Assembly: GCA_900546005.1 (NCBI GenBank)
Contig: URBJ01000086.1
Location: forward strand, 1-9,351
Origin: an uncultured Alistipes sp.
Lineage (GTDB): Bacteria; Bacteroidota; Bacteroidia; Bacteroidales; Rikenellaceae
Reading direction: 5' to 3'
DNA length: 9,351 nt
Below the pieces are notes generated by a model. It was not told where the DNA came from and did not search any database. It worked only from the letters and a program-made list of their open reading frames with translations. Shown piece after piece: positions 6,581-9,351 of this stretch; within the stretch, counting starts at the first letter, position 1; each line of letters begins with the position of its first letter. The translations under genes were made by a program, and so were the position numbers.

Positions 6581-7681
6581 ATGTTATTGAATACCTATAC
6601 AGACAGTCTGGATTTCAATGCGCTGACCCAATGGATCGATCAAGCACTGAGCAGTGTGATGCCGGCGTGGGGCGTTGTCCTGACCGAATGCATCCTGATC
6701 GGTTTGTGCCTGTTGTTGGGGTATGCACTGATTGCGCTGGCGCTGATCTATGTCGAACGTAAGGTCTGCGCCTTTTTCCAGTGTCGTCTCGGTCCCAACC
6801 GTGTCGGACCCTACGGTACGGTACAGAGTATTGCCGATATGGTCAAGATGTTGATCAAGGAGTTGATTACGATCGATCGGGTCGATCGCTTCCTGTTCAA
6901 TCTTGCTCCCTATATCGTGATTATCTCGTCGGTGCTGGCGTTCGGATGTCTACCCTTTGCCAAAGGACTCGAGGTGCTCGATTTCAATGTGGGAATCTTC
7001 TTCTTGATGGCCGTTTCGTCGATCGGCGTTGTCGGAATCTTGCTGGCCGGCTGGTCGAGTAACAACAAGTATTCGTTGATAGGAGCCATGCGAAGCGGTG
7101 CCCAGATGATCAGTTATGAACTTTCGGTGGGATTGTCGCTCATGACGATGGTCGTATTGGCTGGAACGATGCAGCTCTCCGAAATCGTCGAACGTCAGGC
7201 CGATTGCTGGTTCCTCTTCTCGGGGCACATTCCTGCCGTGATCGCCTTCCTTGTCTATTTGGTTGCGGGTACGGCGGAGACCAACCGGGGACCGTTCGAC
7301 CTTCCCGAGGCCGACTCGGAGTTGACGGCCGGTTATCACACCGAGTATTCGGGTATGCACTTCGGATTTTTCTACTTGGCGGAGTATCTGAATCTGTTTA
7401 TCGTTGCCGGAATCGCTGCGACGATGTTCCTCGGAGGTTGGATGCCGTTGCACATCGCCGGTTGGGACGGATTCAATGCCGTGATGGACTACATTCCATC
7501 GTTGGTGTGGTTCCTGATTAAGGTCGCAGTGATCATCTTCATCATCATGTGGTTCAAGTGGACCTTCCCCCGTCTGAGAATCGACCAGCTGTTGAAACTC
7601 GAATGGAAATATTTGTTGCCGATCAACTTGCTGAATCTGTTGTTGATGGTGATCATCGTCGTAACCGGATTGCATTTTTAA
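6581..7681 (+). CDS. nuoH: NADH-quinone oxidoreductase subunit H (NuoH)
   Basis: NuoH is the membrane subunit that lines the quinone tunnel and links quinone reduction to the proton pumps. The 366-residue protein has about eight TM segments. Conserved stretches are [20 protein letters not shown] (57-76), [16 protein letters not shown] (165-180), the acidic loop [16 protein letters not shown] (233-248) followed by [10 protein letters not shown] (250-259), and the late [13 protein letters not shown] (331-343). The loop reads ETNRGPFD where Ala is more usual than Gly, a mild change. The N-terminal 30 residues are not conserved in character and probably precede TM1. It starts 25 nt after nuoCD; the leader is A-rich without a clear Shine-Dalgarno. 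Confidence 0.97.
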   Translation: MLLNTYTDSLDFNALTQWIDQALSSVMPAWGVVLTECILIGLCLLLGYALIALALIYVERKVCAFFQCRLGPNRVGPYGTVQSIADMVKMLIKELITIDRVDRFLFNLAPYIVIISSVLAFGCLPFAKGLEVLDFNVGIFFLMAVSSIGVVGILLAGWSSNNKYSLIGAMRSGAQMISYELSVGLSLMTMVVLAGTMQLSEIVERQADCWFLFSGHIPAVIAFLVYLVAGTAETNRGPFDLPEADSELTAGYHTEYSGMHFGFFYLAEYLNLFIVAGIAATMFLGGWMPLHIAGWDGFNAVMDYIPSLVWFLIKVAVIIFIIMWFKWTFPRLRIDQLLKLEWKYLLPINLLNLLLMVIIVVTGLHF

Positions 7682-7712
7682 CGGCTGTAACATATAAAAG
7701 GTAAATCGGAAT

Positions 7713-8180
7713 ATGAGTGCTTTTAAAGAATATATCGGGTCGTTTTTCAAAGGGCTGCTCTCGCTGTTGAAAGGCATGCGTATTACGTTGCGTGTTTTCT
7801 TCCGCAAGAAGACCACCGAACAGTATCCCGAAAATCGGGCCACGCTGAAGATGTTCGACCGTTTCCGTGGCGAGCTGATCATGCCGCACAACGAAAACAA
7901 TGAACACAAGTGTGTAGCCTGCGGAATTTGTCAGATGAATTGTCCCAACGGATCGATACGTGTTGAATCGGAGACCGTGACCGACGAAGAGGGCAAGAAG
8001 AAAAGAGTGCTGAAACGCTACATCTATGATATCGGCAGTTGTCTCTACTGTCAGCTGTGTGTACGTTCCTGTCCGCACGGGGCGATTACGTTCGATACGA
8101 AATTCGAACATGCCGTATTCACTCGGGATAAACTCGTGCGACAACTCAATCACGAAGGTTCAACGTTAGAAAAAAAATAG
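7713..8180 (+). CDS. nuoI: NADH-quinone oxidoreductase subunit I (NuoI), 2[4Fe-4S]
   Basis: NuoI carries clusters N6a and N6b, which bring electrons to N2 in NuoB. The 155-residue protein begins with an amphipathic helix (about 11-30) that lies on the membrane, then the family motif TTEQYPE (34-40). Two CxxCxxCxxxCP motifs follow: Cys67, 70, 73 and 77 (CVACGICQMNCP) and Cys110, 113, 116 and 120 (CLYCQLCVRSCP). All eight ligands are present. The residues after each fourth Cys (PNGSI and PHGAI) differ from the PVDAI type common in proteobacteria. The C-terminus is short and basic. With no nuoG at the usual place, NuoI would be the outermost iron-sulfur subunit of the complex unless another protein docks on it. 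The gene lies 31 nt after nuoH and 7 nt before nuoJ. Confidence 0.96.
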   Translation: MSAFKEYIGSFFKGLLSLLKGMRITLRVFFRKKTTEQYPENRATLKMFDRFRGELIMPHNENNEHKCVACGICQMNCPNGSIRVESETVTDEEGKKKRVLKRYIYDIGSCLYCQLCVRSCPHGAITFDTKFEHAVFTRDKLVRQLNHEGSTLEKK

Positions 8181-8187
8181 ACGCAAA

Positions 8188-8700
8188 ATGGAATTTACCT
8201 TAGAACAAGCCGGTTTCGCATTTCTTGCGGCAGTGATCGTCATCTTTTCGATCATGACGGTTACGACCAAACGGATTCTGCGTGCCGCGACATACCTGCT
8301 TTTTGTGCTATTCGCTACGGCGGGCTTCTATTTTCAGCTCAATTATTCCTTTCTGGGAGCTGTCCAGTTGTTGATCTACGCAGGAGGTATTATCGTCTTG
8401 TATGTTTTTTCGATTTTGCTGACGAGCTCCGATGAAGACAAAAAGGCTCCGTTGCGGAACCGTCGGATGTTGTCGGGTCTGATCGTTTCGATCGTGGGTG
8501 CCGTTATGTGTATCTATTTGTTGCTGACGCACTGCTATCCTCCGGTGCTGTTTACCGAAGGTGAAGTCGACATGCATGCCATCGGTTATGCGATGATGGG
8601 TACCGGAAAATATCAGTATCTGTTGCCCTTCGAGGCGGTCAGCGTGCTGTTGTTGGCATGTATCATTGGAGGTTTGTTGATTGCTCGTAAACGGAAATAA
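8188..8700 (+). CDS. nuoJ: NADH-quinone oxidoreductase subunit J (NuoJ)
   Basis: NuoJ is a membrane subunit between NuoH and the antiporter-like subunits. The 170-residue protein has five TM segments (about 8-24, 31-47, 54-80, 94-114 and 148-165). The third is the family hallmark GAVQLLIYAGGIIVLYVF (57-74), with Tyr64, the helix known to change between alpha and pi forms in complex I structures. The last TM begins LPFEAVSVLLL (146-156), with Glu149 conserved. The length is normal. It starts 7 nt after nuoI, and nuoK begins 4 nt after its stop. Confidence 0.95.
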   Translation: MEFTLEQAGFAFLAAVIVIFSIMTVTTKRILRAATYLLFVLFATAGFYFQLNYSFLGAVQLLIYAGGIIVLYVFSILLTSSDEDKKAPLRNRRMLSGLIVSIVGAVMCIYLLLTHCYPPVLFTEGEVDMHAIGYAMMGTGKYQYLLPFEAVSVLLLACIIGGLLIARKRK

Positions 8701-8704
8701 AGCT

Positions 8705-9016
8705 ATGGAAATTCAAATGCAATACTATCTGGTGGTCAGCACCGTAATGTTCTTTGCCGGCGTGTACGGCTTCGTTACGCGTCGTAATCTGATTGCGATA
8801 TTGCTCTCCATCGAATTGATCCTGAATGCGGTAAACATCAACTTTGCGGTTTTCAACCGGTATCTGTTTCCCGGTCAGATGGAGGGTCTCTTCTTTTCGA
8901 TCTTTTCGATCGCCATTGCAGCGGCAGAGACGGCGGTAGCTATCGCGATTATCGTCAATATCTATCGTAACATGAAGAATATCGAAGTGAAGAACCTCGA
9001 TGAACTGAAAGACTAA
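8705..9016 (+). CDS. nuoK: NADH-quinone oxidoreductase subunit K (NuoK)
   Basis: NuoK is a small membrane subunit (MrpC-like) in the proton pathway. The 103-residue protein has three TM segments with the two functional glutamates in place: Glu37 in LLSIELILNAVNINF (33-47) and Glu75 in AAAETAVAIAI (72-82). TRRNLI (25-30) precedes the first of these. ATG 8705 gives the family length; an in-frame TTG at 8681 inside nuoJ would add eight polar residues and is rejected. The intergenic distance of 4 nt suggests coupling with nuoJ. Confidence 0.96.
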   Translation: MEIQMQYYLVVSTVMFFAGVYGFVTRRNLIAILLSIELILNAVNINFAVFNRYLFPGQMEGLFFSIFSIAIAAAETAVAIAIIVNIYRNMKNIEVKNLDELKD

Positions 9017-9045
9017 TTGTTTAAAGAGAGAAAAAATTATACGAT

Positions 9046-9351
9046 ATGGAATACACGATACTGATCGTACTGTTGCCGATGTTGACCTTTATCGTACTCG
9101 GGTTGCTGGGTATGAAGCTGAAGGCGTGTACCTCAGGGTTGATCGGAACGTTGTCGATGGCCGTAACGACGGTGATCTCCTATGCTACGGCGTGGATCTA
9201 CTTCACCGGAGCGCGTGTCGATGGCGTCTATCAGAAATGGGTGCCCTTCAACATCGAGTGGTTGCGCTTTACCGATACCCTGCACATCGATTTGGGCGTT
9301 TTGCTCGATCCGATTTCGGCGATGATGTTGATCGTCATCACGACCGTTTCG
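9046..9351 (+). CDS. nuoL: NADH-quinone oxidoreductase subunit L (NuoL), 5' part only
   Basis: NuoL is the most distal antiporter-like proton-pumping subunit of complex I. Only the first 102 codons are inside the window; the frame is open to the last base. The start ATG 9046 follows nuoK by 29 nt. Residues about 3-22 and 30-53 are TM helices, followed by a polar loop and the family signature HIDLGVLLDPISAMML (80-95) leading to TTVS. NuoM and NuoN also share antiporter-like folds, but gene order after nuoK and this N-terminal signature favour NuoL. The full gene is normally over 600 codons, so most of it lies beyond the right edge. Confidence 0.93.
   Translation, partial: MEYTILIVLLPMLTFIVLGLLGMKLKACTSGLIGTLSMAVTTVISYATAWIYFTGARVDGVYQKWVPFNIEWLRFTDTLHIDLGVLLDPISAMMLIVITTVS

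Noticed and set aside
6950..7909. Long open frame (319 codons) antisense to nuoH and nuoI
   Set aside because: The translation is dominated by His, Gln, Arg and Asp runs typical of reading hydrophobic codons backwards, and both genes on the + strand are certain.

Overview
The window looks like chromosomal DNA from a member of the Bacteroidota, probably Bacteroidales and possibly close to Alistipes/Rikenellaceae. The genus-level guess is weak. Four things support it: TAnnTTTG-type -7 promoter elements upstream of genes, starts that mostly lack a clear Shine-Dalgarno sequence, a gene neighbourhood of TonB C-terminal-domain protein, PstS-like lipoprotein and TPR protein, and a complex I operon with a fused nuoCD followed directly by nuoH.

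Layout. All recognisable genes lie on the + strand. Positions 1-60 may be the tail of an upstream gene. Positions about 57-240 are an AT-rich gap with a candidate promoter and, unexpectedly, what looks like a decayed copy of the small membrane-protein gene found about 0.83 kb downstream. A short exported TonB C-terminal-domain protein (241-753) follows and is closed by a hairpin terminator. Next comes a tightly spaced three-gene set: a two-TM small membrane protein (847-1083), a PstS-like substrate-binding lipoprotein (1107-2063) and a large exported TPR protein (2096-3733). This set ends at a strong 15-bp-stem terminator (3762-3799).

After a 281-bp gap with a Bacteroidota-style promoter, the respiratory complex I operon begins: nuoA, nuoB, fused nuoCD, nuoH, nuoI, nuoJ, nuoK and the first 102 codons of nuoL, which runs off the window. 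Spacing runs from a 10-nt overlap to 31 nt, and I see no internal terminator, so it should be one transcript. NuoB, CD and I form the quinone-reducing connecting module. NuoA, H, J, K and L are membrane and proton-pumping subunits. The NADH-oxidising module genes nuoE, nuoF and nuoG, which usually sit between nuoD and nuoH, are absent from that position. This fits the 11-subunit type complex I known from this phylum, whose electron donor is not evident from the sequence.

The most unusual signal is the decayed copy of the small membrane-protein gene in front of the TonB-domain gene. Its best-preserved stretch coincides with the candidate promoter of that gene. I found no mobile element, CRISPR array, tRNA or rRNA.
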